Notes: generated from the sequence alone by a model not told the origin. 64,000 nt of DNA from Inonotus obliquus (GCA_032164295.1 JAJHTX010000009.1:1302001-1366000), one strand, 5' to 3'; positions 33,780-45,785 are shown, counted from the first letter of the stretch. Numbers and translations: made by a program.

Positions 33780-35528
33780 GACGATCCTGAGCTCTCGGTG
33801 CTCCTAAACCGTACTGCAAGTCATGTTACCCACTCCAGAATTCTTAACCGTTTCGATACCAATATCCCAAATCCACTCGACTCTTCGCTCAAATCGATTC
33901 TCTCTATCCTCGGTACCGACGACCATACCCACTCCTCTATTCTCGACCACGTCGGTAGCCGGTATCGTTCATCAAGAAACACTGAAAACATTCGAAAAAC
34001 ATTTATCGATTTCTCGCCGTCTCTTCTCTCGAATCGACTCAGGTATTTATTATCAGAAAACGCTCTAATGCTCGACAAGTATTACGATTCCTTCGATTCG
34101 GTAGTGCTCGACTATCCCAACGACGGTACCGACCTCAAAGTATTCGCATATAAAAAGGTAGCGCAGAAGGTGAGGCCTGTTCCAGGAGTCTTACCGGAGG
34201 AATTCAGGATAGTCAGACGAAGACATCCTGATCCGCTGCGAGGAATGCCAACTCTACCGACGATACCTATACCCTTCGTACCGACAACGAAACTAACGCA
34301 AGAACGAATGGACGCGCTCGAGCTAAATCCCGATGGATTTCTGTGGCCAGACGAAGAGGACCTCGTAGTCAACCTGATGATGTTGCAGGAAGGAGCCTTC
34401 GCTTGGACCGAATCCGAACGCGGTACCTTCGACCCCCTTTACTTCGATCCTGTACGAATGCCTACGGTACCGCATGTACCGTGGGTGCGCAAGAACATAC
34501 CAATACCGCCCGGTATACTCAAGCAGACGATCCAGTTATTAAGGGACAAGATACAAGCTGGCGTCATAGAAGAATCGAACTCGTCGTACCGATCCCGTCG
34601 GTTCTGCCTGGTCAAGAAAGATGGAGCTTCGCTGCGATTCGTAATCGATCTTCAGGACCTAAACGGAGTATCAATTCGCGATTCAGCGGTACCGCCGAAC
34701 ATCGAAACCCTAGTGGACGGTTGTGGAGGGAGATCATGCTATACCGTGCTCGACTTAGCAATTGCGTTCGACCAACGTGCACTAGACGAGAGATCCCGCG
34801 ACCTTACCACAATCCAAACGCCTCTGGGTGCCTACCGACTCAAGGTACTGCCCATGGGGTATACGAATTCGCTGCAGATTATGCACGGTGACGTAACCTT
34901 TATTCTAAATGAAGAGATACCGGACGTTGCTCTACCGTATGCTGATGACGTAATCACCCTAGGAGGATTCGCTCGGTATGAGAACGATGACGGTACTTTC
35001 GAAACCCTGCCAGACAACCCCGGTATTCGCAGGTTTGTGTACGAGCACCTATGCGACGTTAACAGAGTGTTGCAACGAGTCAGAGTAGTAGGAGGGACGT
35101 TTTCAGGCAAGAAGTTCCAGGCCTGCTCAGACGCAGCGGTATTTCTCGGTAACAAACTCACCTACAATGGACGTGAAGCGGACGATTCGAAGATACAACG
35201 AGTTCGAGACTGGCCGCCTTGCCAGACACTTACCGAAGTTCGAGGATTCCTCGGTACCGCAGGAGTATTACGAGTTTTTATCAAAAGTTACTCGATGATG
35301 GCCAGACCGCTCACGCAGTTAACGCGAAAGAACTTAAATTTTCAGTGGGGAGACGACGAACAGGAGTCCATGGACAAGCTCAAAGACGCAGTAATCAAGT
35401 GCCCGGCGCTGTCAGCTATCGACTATTCGGCAGAACGAGAGGTGGTGCTCGCGGTAGATTCGTCAATCATCGGAGTAGGTTGGACCCTCGGGCAAGAACA
35501 CCCTGATGGTAGACGACGTATCAATTGA
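33741..35528 (+). CDS. Pol part 1: reverse transcriptase and start of RNase H
   Basis: The first ATG of the frame is 33693, but expression is expected by -1 frameshift at 33741 from gag. RT landmarks are SRRFCLVKKDGASLRFVIDL, TVLDLAIAFDQ, LKVLPMGYTNSLQ and the catalytic YADDV near 34938-34950. RGFLGTAGVLRVFIKSY leads into RNase H, with an active-site-like LAVDSSIIGVGWTL near 35450. The frame ends at an in-frame TGA, 35526-35528, in the middle of RNase H. The same frame stays open beyond it, so this is a nonsense break in one long pol. Confidence 0.88.
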   Translation, partial: GFCPVEELTSGRRDDPELSVLLNRTASHVTHSRILNRFDTNIPNPLDSSLKSILSILGTDDHTHSSILDHVGSRYRSSRNTENIRKTFIDFSPSLLSNRLRYLLSENALMLDKYYDSFDSVVLDYPNDGTDLKVFAYKKVAQKVRPVPGVLPEEFRIVRRRHPDPLRGMPTLPTIPIPFVPTTKLTQERMDALELNPDGFLWPDEEDLVVNLMMLQEGAFAWTESERGTFDPLYFDPVRMPTVPHVPWVRKNIPIPPGILKQTIQLLRDKIQAGVIEESNSSYRSRRFCLVKKDGASLRFVIDLQDLNGVSIRDSAVPPNIETLVDGCGGRSCYTVLDLAIAFDQRALDERSRDLTTIQTPLGAYRLKVLPMGYTNSLQIMHGDVTFILNEEIPDVALPYADDVITLGGFARYENDDGTFETLPDNPGIRRFVYEHLCDVNRVLQRVRVVGGTFSGKKFQACSDAAVFLGNKLTYNGREADDSKIQRVRDWPPCQTLTEVRGFLGTAGVLRVFIKSYSMMARPLTQLTRKNLNFQWGDDEQESMDKLKDAVIKCPALSAIDYSAEREVVLAVDSSIIGVGWTLGQEHPDGRRRIN

Positions 35529-37430
35529 TTCGGTTCAATAAATTGGTCGCCGGTACAAGCGCAGTACTCACAGCCGAAGATAGAGTTGTTCGGACTCTTT
35601 CGTGCCTTGCGAGCAGTACGGTTATTCATCTATGGAGTCAAGACCTTCGTGGTAGAAATGGACGCCGCCTACGTCAAAGGCATGATCAATAATCCAGACC
35701 TCCAGCCAAACGCTACCATCAATCGCTGGATAGCCGGTATCCTATTATTCGACTTCAAACTACGACATGTACCGGCTTCCGAATTCACCTGTACCGACGG
35801 ACTATCTCGAAGGAGAGCCGCCCCTGAGGACCCAGTAGAAGAAGACGACTTCGAGGAGTGGATCGACGATGCCTACGCTTTCGTAATGGCTTCGGTACTT
35901 GGCACCGTTGCCTCGGTATTAGTCGGTATTTCGCCCTCGAGTTCGACAGTCAACCCCGCTAGGACCCATGCGATAAGTTGCGTCTCGAAGGGATTAGGGG
36001 AGGTATATACCGCCGGCGAAACCGATGCATCGCCTAGGTTGGAGTTTCCGAAGACCGATGCAGCCCAGAAGAAGGAAATTCGACTGGGGCAGGTTCGACG
36101 CTTCCTCGAGTCCGGTATTCGACCAGAAGACATACCGGAGAAGCACCTCCAAGGCTTCGTTCGATACGCCTCGGGATTTTTCACGAAGAAGGGAAGACTC
36201 TGGAGAAAGACACGATCGGAATCCCCTCAGTTAGTGGTGGAACTGGCGAAACACTGGAACCTCGTCCAGGATGCGCACGACAACCTCGGTCACAAAGGAG
36301 TCTACGTCGTACGTCAACGCTTACTCGAAAGGTTCTGGTGGCCATCTGTCAGCGACGATGTCAAATATTTCGTCAGGACCTGCGACGAATGTCAATACCG
36401 ACAGACGACAAAGGTGTTGATACCGCCATCAGTACCGTCGGTAGCGCCGATATTCCAGAAGATACATATCGACACAAAGCACATGCCTGCGTCTGGAGGA
36501 TACCATTATATTGTCCAAGCTCGATGCTCGCTCACTAGTTATCCCGAGTTTAGATTGCTACGCAAACAGACTGGTCATACGATCGGTCAGTTTATCTTCC
36601 AGGACCTGTTATGTCGGTATGGCGCTTGTCCAGAGCTCGTTACCGATAACGGTACTCTGTTCATCATGGCGCTAGACTGGTTGCGCGATCGGTATCACAT
36701 CAACCACATCCGTATTTCTGCTTACAACTCTCGTGCTAATGGGATCGTGGAACATCGACACTACGATGTGCAAGAGGCCCTCATGAAGACCAGCGGCGGT
36801 AATGCGACGAAATGGCACGAACACGCCTACTCGGTATTTTGGGCCGAACGAATTACCATCGGTAAGGATACCGGAATGTCGCCTTACTACATGGTACATG
36901 GAGTCGAACCAGTATTGCCATTCGATCTCGCCGAAGCCACCTATCTCGTAGAAGACTTCGGTAGACTGCTTTCGACCACCGAATTGATCTCCGTGCACGC
37001 CAGACAGCTGCAGAAGCAACAGGAAGACCTCGAATGGGTAGCCCGTATCGTCTTAGACGCTCGCCACCGGTACGCCAGGCATTTCGCCGAGGTCCACAAG
37101 CATACGATCAAAGACTACGATTTCGACCCCGGTAGTCTCGTGCTACTGCGTAACACTCGAGTCGAGAAGGAGTTGGATAGGAAGACGAAACCTCGGTATT
37201 TGGGTCCCTACGTGGTAGTGAGGAGGACTCGGTCCGGTACGTATATTATTATGGAGTTGGATGGTTCGGTATCCCGTTTCAGTGTGGCTGCATTTCGTTT
37301 GATTCCTTATTTTCCCCGTTCGGAGATTTCTGTTCCCATCGAAGAACTTCTGAAGTCGGGCGAGGATGAGCACGAAATGATGACACCACATCGGTACACC
37401 GAAGATGACTCAGCGTCTGATTCGGATTGA
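35529..37430 (+). CDS. Pol part 2: end of RNase H and integrase
   Basis: It is in the same frame as the RT ORF; the first Met after the TGA is 35586, but the open frame begins right at the TGA. It starts with the RNase H end (FVVEMDAAYVKGMINNPDLQ; TDGLSRR). The integrase zinc-binding domain follows, with two His (DAHDNLGHKG) and two Cys (CDEC) at about 36268-36393. The catalytic D, D, E lie in IHIDTKHM, LVTDNGTLF and ANGIVEHRH. A GPY-type C-terminal motif (RYLGPYVVVRR) comes next. There is no chromodomain, so it is not a chromovirus. The stop is 443 bp short of the 3' end of the antisense gene. Confidence 0.87.
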   Translation, partial: FGSINWSPVQAQYSQPKIELFGLFRALRAVRLFIYGVKTFVVEMDAAYVKGMINNPDLQPNATINRWIAGILLFDFKLRHVPASEFTCTDGLSRRRAAPEDPVEEDDFEEWIDDAYAFVMASVLGTVASVLVGISPSSSTVNPARTHAISCVSKGLGEVYTAGETDASPRLEFPKTDAAQKKEIRLGQVRRFLESGIRPEDIPEKHLQGFVRYASGFFTKKGRLWRKTRSESPQLVVELAKHWNLVQDAHDNLGHKGVYVVRQRLLERFWWPSVSDDVKYFVRTCDECQYRQTTKVLIPPSVPSVAPIFQKIHIDTKHMPASGGYHYIVQARCSLTSYPEFRLLRKQTGHTIGQFIFQDLLCRYGACPELVTDNGTLFIMALDWLRDRYHINHIRISAYNSRANGIVEHRHYDVQEALMKTSGGNATKWHEHAYSVFWAERITIGKDTGMSPYYMVHGVEPVLPFDLAEATYLVEDFGRLLSTTELISVHARQLQKQQEDLEWVARIVLDARHRYARHFAEVHKHTIKDYDFDPGSLVLLRNTRVEKELDRKTKPRYLGPYVVVRRTRSGTYIIMELDGSVSRFSVAAFRLIPYFPRSEISVPIEELLKSGEDEHEMMTPHRYTEDDSASDSD

Positions 37431-37550
37431 ATACCGATACCGTCTGACAATGCTCTATGCCTTATGACAATTTCCATGCCTTATGATTCATTTTTCGAAG
37501 TCCTATGATTCCGCCCATTATGCGTCTAACCATATATTATGTTATTCATC

Positions 37551-37630
37551 GATACCGAAGCTTCCTTCGGTATCGGTATGCTCCTTTTACATTCATATGC
37601 TGACCTTCAATACCGAGGCTTCCTTCGGTA
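37551..37630. terminator. Two successive hairpins after pol
   Basis: The first is GATACCGAAG, loop CTTC, then CTTCGGTATC (37551-37574), a perfect 10-bp stem. The second, about 60 bp on (from 37610), has a 9-bp stem of the same sequence with one wobble pair and the same CTTC loop. They lie in the short convergent space between pol and the antisense gene. They could stop transcription from both sides or serve as paired CGG-type binding sites; either role is inference. Confidence 0.5.
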
Positions 37631-37873
37631 TCGGTATGCCAATCCTCTTATACTTCACCTTATGCACTCCATTCTTATTTCACCCTCTTTTCGTACGAAA
37701 CCACTACTTTTTTTGCAACCGTATTATAAAACTACAAGTCTTTTATCTACTGGTTACTTTATCAAAGGCAGGGATTTTTTTTCAGAACAGAAACACGCGG
37801 ACAGTCCAATCGCACACGAAACAAACACCTCGATACCGTCGACTAACGACGTACCGAGCTCTGCGCCGACCTT

Positions 37874-40800
37874 TCACTCCTCGTCCTCATCCTCATCCTC
37901 ATCCTCTTCCCCTTCCACTTCAGACAGCAACACGTTGATCCGTGACAGCGTGCCCTCGGCGAGCCGCGTGAGCTGTGAGCCGAGGCGGTACACCTCGCGG
38001 ATGTCCCGTTGTGCCTCCGCCAGTCGCCTGACACGGCCGCTCGCCCCATCCATGGACAGGGAGCGGCGCATGTCCTCGAACGAGCCTGGGAACTGGCTCG
38101 GTCCGGCCACAGGCCGCTGCAGCTGTTGCTGTTGCTGTTGTTGCTGTTGCTGCTGCTTGGACGAGAGAGGGGCGCGCCTGCGCTTGGGAGGGGGTGGTGC
38201 TTCTACCAAGGCCTCAGTCCTCTTCCTCTTCGCGGTAGTCTTGGCGGTAGCGGCCGGCCTTGCTGCTGTTGCTGCTGCTGCTGCTGCTGGAGGTGGGGCA
38301 GATGACGGTACCGACGGTGGAGGGCGAGAGACAGGTGGCACGGCGGTAGCAGCTGCTGTTGTTGTTGCTGCTGTTGCTTCTGTTGCTGGAGCCTGCGACC
38401 TGCGATGAGACGCGTGCTCGCACCTCACACGCCACTTGAGGGTGCAGAGGAAGCAAGACTTCCCCTCCCGCCCCACACACTCTGCGTTGTGTTTCCGACA
38501 CCGCTTGCACACATAGGCATACGGTACCGGCGGAGGACCTGGATACCGAGACTTCCCCATGCTGTTGAGGATGACGAGGCCGTGCTCCTCTGCCAGCTCT
38601 TCGGCGGTGCGCAGCCGCTGTTGCTGTTGCTGCTGCTGCTGCCGTGGTGGTGATGGCTCCTGTTGAGAAGGAGGCGGCTGCTTCTTCTTCGAAGGCCGTG
38701 CTCGACGTGCTGAGGGAGGGACCGGCGATGGTTGCGGTAGCTGTTGTTGTTGCTGTGGAGGCAACGGTACCGACAATGGCGGAGCAGGCGTCTCAAGCTG
38801 CTGCTGTTGTTGTTGCTGCTGCTGTACTGGCACCTCTACCGAAGTAGGCTGAGCAGGCGACTGCTGCATGGCGTCCTCTACCACGTCGGTAACGTACTCG
38901 ACAGGCTCCTCTGGTGTTTGTTGTTGCTGCTGCTGCAGCTGAGTCGGCTCGGTAGCCGAGGAAGGGACGTCGACGGGCTCTGGAGTAGGAAGCTGCTGTT
39001 GTTGCTGCAGCTGCTCGTCGGTATGTGCATGCGAGTCTGGAAGGAAGAGAGGTAGCTCCTGCTGCTGTTGTTGTTGCTGCTGGAGCTCACTGGGAGGCAT
39101 GTCTACGGGAGCCTCGGTAGTGGCGGTAGCATCGTCTGGAGCAGCCTCCGGTGCTGCTGTTGCTGCTGTTGCTACTGCAGCTGGGACCTCGGTAGCGGGG
39201 CTGGAGTCCTCTGGTACAGCCGTCGTGGGGGTTACAGTCCTTACAGCTGCTGTTGTTGCTGCTGCTGCTGCTGTGGCTGGTGCGCTCTCCTCGGTAACGG
39301 GAGCAGGCTTCCTTGCCTTCGCCGCCCTGCACGCAGCTTCAGCTTCGCGCTTCGCAATCCTCTCCCGCATAATCCTCTGCTGCTCCAGCAGCTCGTCCAG
39401 CGCCTCCAAGTCCCGCCTATGCTGCTCCTCGTCGGCCAGTGCGGTCAGCCTCGTCTCCCGCTCCAGTTCCGTCTCCTCTAAGATAACCATCGACGACGGT
39501 ACCTCGACTGCGGTACCGACGTCTGCCATCGTCGTCGTCGTCGTCGTCGCCGTCGTCGCCATTTTTGCCGCCTCGGTAGCGGTCTCGCTCGCCGTCGTCG
39601 CTGTCGTCGTTGGCGCTTCCCCTTCGGTAGACGCCTCGGTAGCGCCTTCGACTCCAGAAGGAGTCGACGCTTCACCCTCCTCTCGTCCTTTCGCCACCCG
39701 CTCCCGTTGTTCTGCCAGCTGGCCCAGCATTTCCCTTACGCGCTCCACGGATACCGACTGCGCACGACTGACGACGAACGTCTCGTTTTGGTCGTACGGC
39801 CACCAGCGATCGATCGGTAGTTGCTGTTGTTGCTGTTGCTGAGACTGTACCGGTATGAAGAAAGCAGAGTCGACGTCGAGCAGAGCCGCCTGTGAAGGAG
39901 AGAAAAAGTCGTGGCTGTGAGGGATTAGCAAGGGATCGTCGAGTAAATACTCGTATGGATTTGTTTGTTGTTGTTGTTGTTGTTGTTGTTGTTGGTGTGT
40001 ACCGAAACGCCAATTCGAAGGCCCAGGTTCTGACGGAGTGGAACGTGCTTCGCGACGCCGAGAAGAAGAACCTTCCGAAGGAAGGCCGGCCATCGGTACG
40101 AACTCCGACGGTCCGTTGTCCGACGCCTTGCCAAACCATGGCCGCCGTTGCTGCTGCTGCTGTTGTTGATGCCGCTGCCTCGCATACCGACACTGCGCAG
40201 CCCTCACTCGAGAAATACCGACTGATTCCGAGGAGGGAGACCACACGCGCCGAGGTCGGTGCGGCGGCAGTCGTGTTTGACGGCGCGGTACCGCCTTCCC
40301 CTTACCCTTTGATAAGCGCCTCGGTATGGCTGGTCCGCCGTTGCCCTCACTACCGTCGTCAAAATCGTCTCCGTCGTGGTCATCATCATCGTCCTCGTCG
40401 TCTTCGCCAATCTCGGTATCGACAGGTACCGTCTCCGGTACTTCACTGATCGACGCCGGTATTTGTGGAAACCATCGCTCAGGTCATTCCCACGTCGGTA
40501 CCGGTGTACGCTCAGGCGGTATGTACTCGGCGACCCCCTCGTCCGTTCCCGTAGGGTACAGAAACGCGTCCATCTCCCCTCCCGTAGGTGGTAGGTCAGG
40601 TAACCAACATGGGAGGGGGAGGATCTCCGTCGACGACGAGTACCCGTACGGCCTCAACCTGCGGATGACCGAGCGTACGGCCCTAGGCAAATTGAGCTGC
40701 ACCATCCAGCGCAGCTCACTCCAGGCACGGACTACCGTCCAATACCCGCGCCAGTCCACGTCTCCCATACGTCGCGCCGCTACCAGTACCGTACCGTAGT

Positions 40801-41208
40801 ACTCTCGGATGGTACGCTCAAACAACAACTATTATCGACCAATCAGTACAGAGAGAAGCCAGACAATCTAATACCGATGCGCACCTTGAACCACAAAAAC
40901 CTCTTCAACCGCCGCCAGTGCGTCGGTAGTTTTCTTCCTCCAGCACGAGACTCCACCAACAGCTCCTCACGATGCTCCACGTACCATGCCAAACGTTCCC
41001 GGGCAGCTGAGGAGATACGCCTCAGGCTTGCCAGGAGCACGGACGTTCGCCGAATGCGGATACGCGGTACTCGTCTACCACTCGCGTCGTTATTGTCACC
41101 GTCACCGCCGCGGTTCTGGTCATCGTTGCGATCGTCGCTGCCGTTGTTGTTGTTGTTGCTGCTGCGGTTGTGACGCCCGTAGGTCTTGGTGTGCATTGTG
41201 CGAGCCAT
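37874..41208 (-). CDS. Antisense polyglutamine zinc-cluster protein gene in retroelement
   Basis: Exon 1 is 41208-40885 (MARTMHTKTYGRHN, then Asn/Asp-rich), ending at donor GTGCGC. A 56-nt intron ends in ATAATAG, and exon 2 is 40828-37874, joined in phase. The spliced product is about 1090 aa. One in-frame TGA at 40484-40486 interrupts it; the frame is open on both sides. Visible parts are a helical Arg-rich N-terminal region, an acidic block (EDDEDDDDDHDGDD), at least ten tracts of five or more Gln, Ala/Thr-rich spacers, and a Cys cluster, CX2CX6CX7CX2CX7C (YVCKRCRKHNAEC onward, coded near 38417-38509), that fits the fungal Zn2Cys6 DNA-binding spacing. A nuclear-signal-like AKTTAKRKR and an acidic C-terminus follow. 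It sits antisense between pol and the next LTR. Function unknown; DNA binding is inferred from the cluster. Confidence 0.72.
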
Positions 41209-41331
41209 TGTGGTCAAGCGAAGATTACATTTGGAAGGATGCAATTACCGAAGTCGCGCTCCAAAAATGTCTATAAACGCCCATCTTCTCCCGCCAATCG
41301 ATTCGTCACGTGATCAAGACGGAAGGTTGGT

Positions 41332-41366
41332 GACTGGGGACAGTCACTATCTAAAGTACCGGGGAG
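41332..41366 (+). other. Conserved 3' internal end and polypurine tract before LTR2
   Basis: GACTGGGGACAGTCACTAT and a GGGGAG purine run directly precede LTR2. An almost identical block, with CCCGGGAG, precedes LTR3 at about 46188-46222. This marks the 3' end of both internal regions and the plus-strand priming site. Confidence 0.65.
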
Positions 41367-43086
41367 ATAAAGAGTAATACCGGAGGCTACGATCGATATG
41401 GGCTTAATTCTGCGATTCTACCGCTTCTTCCAATTAACAATACTTCTGCGATTCTACCGCTTCTTACTTCTCTTCGGACCACGGTACTTCTGCTGTCCTA
41501 TCTATGCCTGCGGTTCCAACAAAGTACGAGGCTTCTGCGATTCAACAAGGCTAAGAACGATTGAGAACTGGTCCACTTCTGCGCCAATACCGAATCACCA
41601 ATCCCTACGCCCGTCTTCCATCATAGTACCGAACCACCAGACTTCGATACCGATGATACCGATACCGTACCGTCCACCCATCCTGATACCGACGCTTAAT
41701 ACTCCACGTCTAGTCGATACTACGCCCTCGACAGCCCATACCATAGAAAAAGGCTCACGAAGCTGCACTCGGTCTGCCATACGTTGCTGCGAAGAGTTGG
41801 ATCATGGTCGAAGCTCCAAGTCCGACGGTATGCCCTTCCGAACCGCCATGCATCGATACCGACGATACCGGTGTTGATACCGATGGTCCGCTCCGGTACC
41901 GGAGTTCGTAACGTGTGCTAGGTTGAGACCACGCCATCGGAGATCTACGTCGAGAGGAAGGTTGGGAAATGAATCAAGTCCGCCGTACGCTGCTTCGATC
42001 TCGGAGGAGGCCATCGATCCGACTCGGAGGGGAAGCCAAGCAATGCCCAGTCGAGTCAGGCGACGCGTACCGGTCGATATCGAGGGGCTAGAGCGATGCT
42101 CAGGGACGATCCCAGGGTACTGATTGGTACCGAACGGTAGAGTACCCCATTGCCAAGGTTGGGTTGTACCGACACGTCAACATCGGAGCACGCCGTCCGA
42201 TCGACCGGTAGACGCCCAGACTGACGCCGCACGGATCATGATACCGGAACAAAGGTAAATCAGGATGACGTGCTTCTTCTACGACAGGGACATCGCCAGG
42301 AGCGCCCATGCGGTAGCTTGAGACACGTCCTTAATTTAGCGCTGGTCGACGTCGGTATCGCCGCCCTACCTCGGTATCACTCGTCGTAAGTTTTCATTGG
42401 GTTCTTGTCTTGTCCCACCCTATTCTTAGCTACCCCCTGATAAAACTTCTTATTCATTCATCATCTTATGTTTCCCCTGATTGTAATTTTACATTCAATT
42501 TGACTTTATGTTCCATTTCTTGTACCGGATTACGGTACGATTCGACTTGTAAAAACCCTCCATTTGGTATCTTGAATGGCTACGGTATTATGGTATTTAT
42601 AGCCTGCATGTTCTACTGTAGCAAACCAGCTAATCTGAGAGGAACTTCCAGAGTGAAGGTCCGGGTTTTGCTCATCTCGTTCAAGTCCCCGTTCGTTCGT
42701 CTCTTCTCGTAGTCACCGGTATCGATACCGGTAGTCGTCGTTCTCGTCTTCGTCGCCCTCGTCTCTCGTCTCACGACCAGTCCCATCAGAAACACCTCCT
42801 CAGCTCGCCTCCTCTACTGCTTTGTTCTCTCTACCGTAATACCGGACACCAGACGACTCGGTATCGACGGATTCGTCTCGGTATTGATCGTCTCCTGATA
42901 CCTCTCCTCTTGAGCGGTCACCTATAGTCTCCTGTACTCATCAATCCAGCCAGGCCCTACTATTCTCTCTTGACGACTTGTCTGTGACTGTACGACTTAG
43001 TACCGCCACGTACCGGCCCTCCCAACGCACCTAAATCGTACCCCCCTCGTCCGGTATTTCTGATACCGGCCGCGTTCTCGCACATT
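41367..43086 (+). repeat. LTR2, internal LTR of a different subfamily
   Basis: It starts ATAAAGAGTAATACC and ends GCGTTCTCGCACATT, matching the LTR1/LTR3 ends. It is 1720 bp long, with a middle that I could not align to them. A polypurine tract precedes it and a primer-binding site identical to the first follows at 43091. It is therefore a genuine LTR. Confidence 0.8.
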
Positions 43087-43358
43087 CAACTGGAGCCCAC
43101 CGCGAGGGAGGGTTTCACTAGGTGTCTTGTTGTCTGATTGATTATTTGATTACTCCTATTCAAATCCCTTTCAATATCGACAATTTGCTTTGTCCAGTTT
43201 CGTCTCTGTAAAAGTCTCGGCAGACCGGTACCTCGGTACCGGACAGTAGCATTTATTCTTATTACCACTTCACAGTCTCCCAGTCATTTAGTCTCACCCT
43301 TTTTCAGTTCGTATTTCACCCCGTGATTGTTTCTAGAGGTACACCCCACTCGAGCAAG

Positions 43359-45785
43359 ATGGTAGGACGTCCTCCTAGACGCAGAACCGAAGATGCTCCT
43401 TCGTTTGATGGTACCAAACCATGAGAACTGCCCCGGTACCTTGAAGACATGGAGTACCTAGCTGCCGAATACAACCTAGACCCAGCCCAGATGATTTGGT
43501 ATGCCAGATACTATGTGTCTCGCACTGTAGCCGAGCTTTGGAAGACCTCTCCAGACGTGTCAGATACCAGTACCGACTGGTCGAAGGCCAAGGCAGCAAT
43601 CATATCATTCTACCCAATATTGTCTGAAGGAGCCCGGTACACTCGAGAAGACGTTGTTCAGCTTGTAGAGTTCTGGAGATGCAAAGGGATCAAGACACGA
43701 CTCAATCTGGCCCAGTACCGGAACAAATTTTTCGTGCGTTGGAGCTACCTGAAGAGTCTCGGTACCATCTCGGTAGAGGAAGCAGCCCGGTACTACTTCT
43801 CAGTATTCACCGGTAGCCTTCAGGATCGCATCCGTTTACGTCTCGAGACAAAAGAAGCCGATCCCAAGCCTGGAACGACGTATACAGTGGAGCAGATCCA
43901 TAAGCACGCCGATTATGTTCTCAGTACCGACTTTTTTGATGAATCACCTTGTACCGGATTACATAATGCTGAGTCGCAGCCAGTCAAGGAGGAGCCGGAG
44001 CTTGGTACACTCTGGAAGACATTGCAGATCCTTCAGTTACAGGTAGAGGAACTGGAGCAGGAGCAGCAGTTGTTACCGGAACCATTGGAGTTGCCTTCGG
44101 TAAACGTAGTTGTGGCCCATTCACCTCCGGTATCAGTCTCGGTACCGATCCAGCAACGCCGAGAGCACCCAGTTGCAAGGAAGAGAATTGCAGAGGAGGT
44201 AGGAGATGATCAGGAGGTTGTTAGACTGGAGATTTTGCTTGAGAATGCTCGAAGAAGAGCAGAGGAAGCACGCAGGAGGGAGTACCGGAGTGCCGAGAGA
44301 TCATCAGTACCAGAGTACTACTACATGGAGGACACGTCTCCCAGCAGAGTCTTAGCAATGTCAGACCCACTCCCGAAACTCAAAGAAGATGCATACGAGC
44401 CCTCGGTAGCTGACTGGAAGTCTCCGGTACTGGCCCCGGTAGATCAGCCTCTTGGATCTGGGCTTACGGTATCTCAACGCGAGTTGTTGGCATTATCGCA
44501 GGAGCTTAGAAGGCAGATGAGCGAGTTGGTTTCAGTTGAGTGTGGAGGTCCCGGGAGCATATATGCAGTTGGTACTGAGGCAGCAGGAGAGCTGTCAGAG
44601 AAGGAAGAAGATCCCCCGGTACTCAGTTCCAGGTTGTTAGTTGAGGAAGGATCAGCGGATTCGGTTGCAGGAGGTGACGTGTTAGGTCAGGAAGTGGTGC
44701 AGTGTCTAGGAGGCATAGATCTGGTGGACGTGCATCGAGTATCGATCGGAATTGAGGTGCACAGCCACGTACCGGACCCTGGTATCAGTCAGGATATGGG
44801 TCCAGCTGACGACTCGTTAGTGTCATTGGTGGCTCCGGTACCAGTTATTCTGGTGCCAGATGAAATTGTCAAGTCCCCGGTACCAATCGTTCCAGTGCAG
44901 GATACAATCGTCGAGGCCCCGGTACATGCTCTAAAATTTTCGGTACCCATTCTCCCAGTCATTGGCATAGCTAGGAAGGCCCCCACGTCGATCTTTTGTC
45001 TAGTTGGTGCCCATCCTCAGGTTTTGGATCCAGTGTACGAGTTTCAGAAGGCGTTTATTGGTTGCTCCCCTATGCGAGTCTCGTCACCCAGGATTCCCCA
45101 GCCTCTCGGTACCAAGCACAGCCACATCGAGTCGGTAGACGCCAGCCATTTGGACTATGGTACTAGGAAGAATTCATCCCTGGAGTCTCAGGTCAGCCGT
45201 ACGACATCTACTGGAACTAGTAGAGCTTCTATTGGTATTGGAGGAGTTGCACGTCTTGGCTTATTCGATCGATTTCCGGTACCGGTACCGGTACTTTTCT
45301 CTCGGCATCGGTACCAACCCCCTGGTATTGGCTCGGTAGTTCGTTCAGTGGTGGCAGCAGCTCTTGGAACTCATTCTACGACCCATCGAAGCGTTTCCGG
45401 TACTTCAGTAAGGGCTCTCGAGTTGGGAAACGTGGTGACCGTAAAGTCTACAAGCACCAAGGAGTTGTCGGTATTTGGTACACGTGACAGACTATGGTTC
45501 AAGGACGACTATGGCTTGCTCATTTTAGGACAACTCAGCCAGACGTTCCCTGCCAACCCAGGCAAGCAACTAGCGACGGCTTGCAGCAGCTACCGGTACC
45601 AGAATACTGCGCAAGACTCTCTCCTGTTCTCAGTACCGCCTCGGTACCGCTTACATAAGCTCGGTACCGGACGGGGCTATTGTATCAATGGTGGAACATA
45701 CCTCGGTATGGCTGTGGACTGGTTGCTACCCCTTTCCCAGCTATTCTTTCTTCTATTCCACCCTCTCCTTTCTGATTATGGATAA
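43359..45785 (+). pseudogene. Gag-only unit with early TGA
   Basis: ATG 43359 (MVGRPPRRRTEDAPSFDG) is followed by an in-frame TGA at 43422-43424; the matching codon in the other gag is a Leu codon, TTA. The frame then stays open for 787 codons to 45785. The first about 200 residues follow the 31789 gag (YLEDMEYLAAEYNLDPAQ; LRLRLETKEADPKPG). The rest is a different, Val/Pro/Ser-rich sequence with no zinc knuckle, no protease and no polymerase. This looks like a nonautonomous derivative that needed pol in trans. Long maintenance of the open frame after a stop suggests the TGA is young. Confidence 0.75.

Noticed and set aside
39099..39842. Ala/Val-rich plus-strand frame of 247 codons
   Set aside because: Reverse-strand shadow of the CAG/CAA-rich antisense gene; low complexity with no independent protein features.
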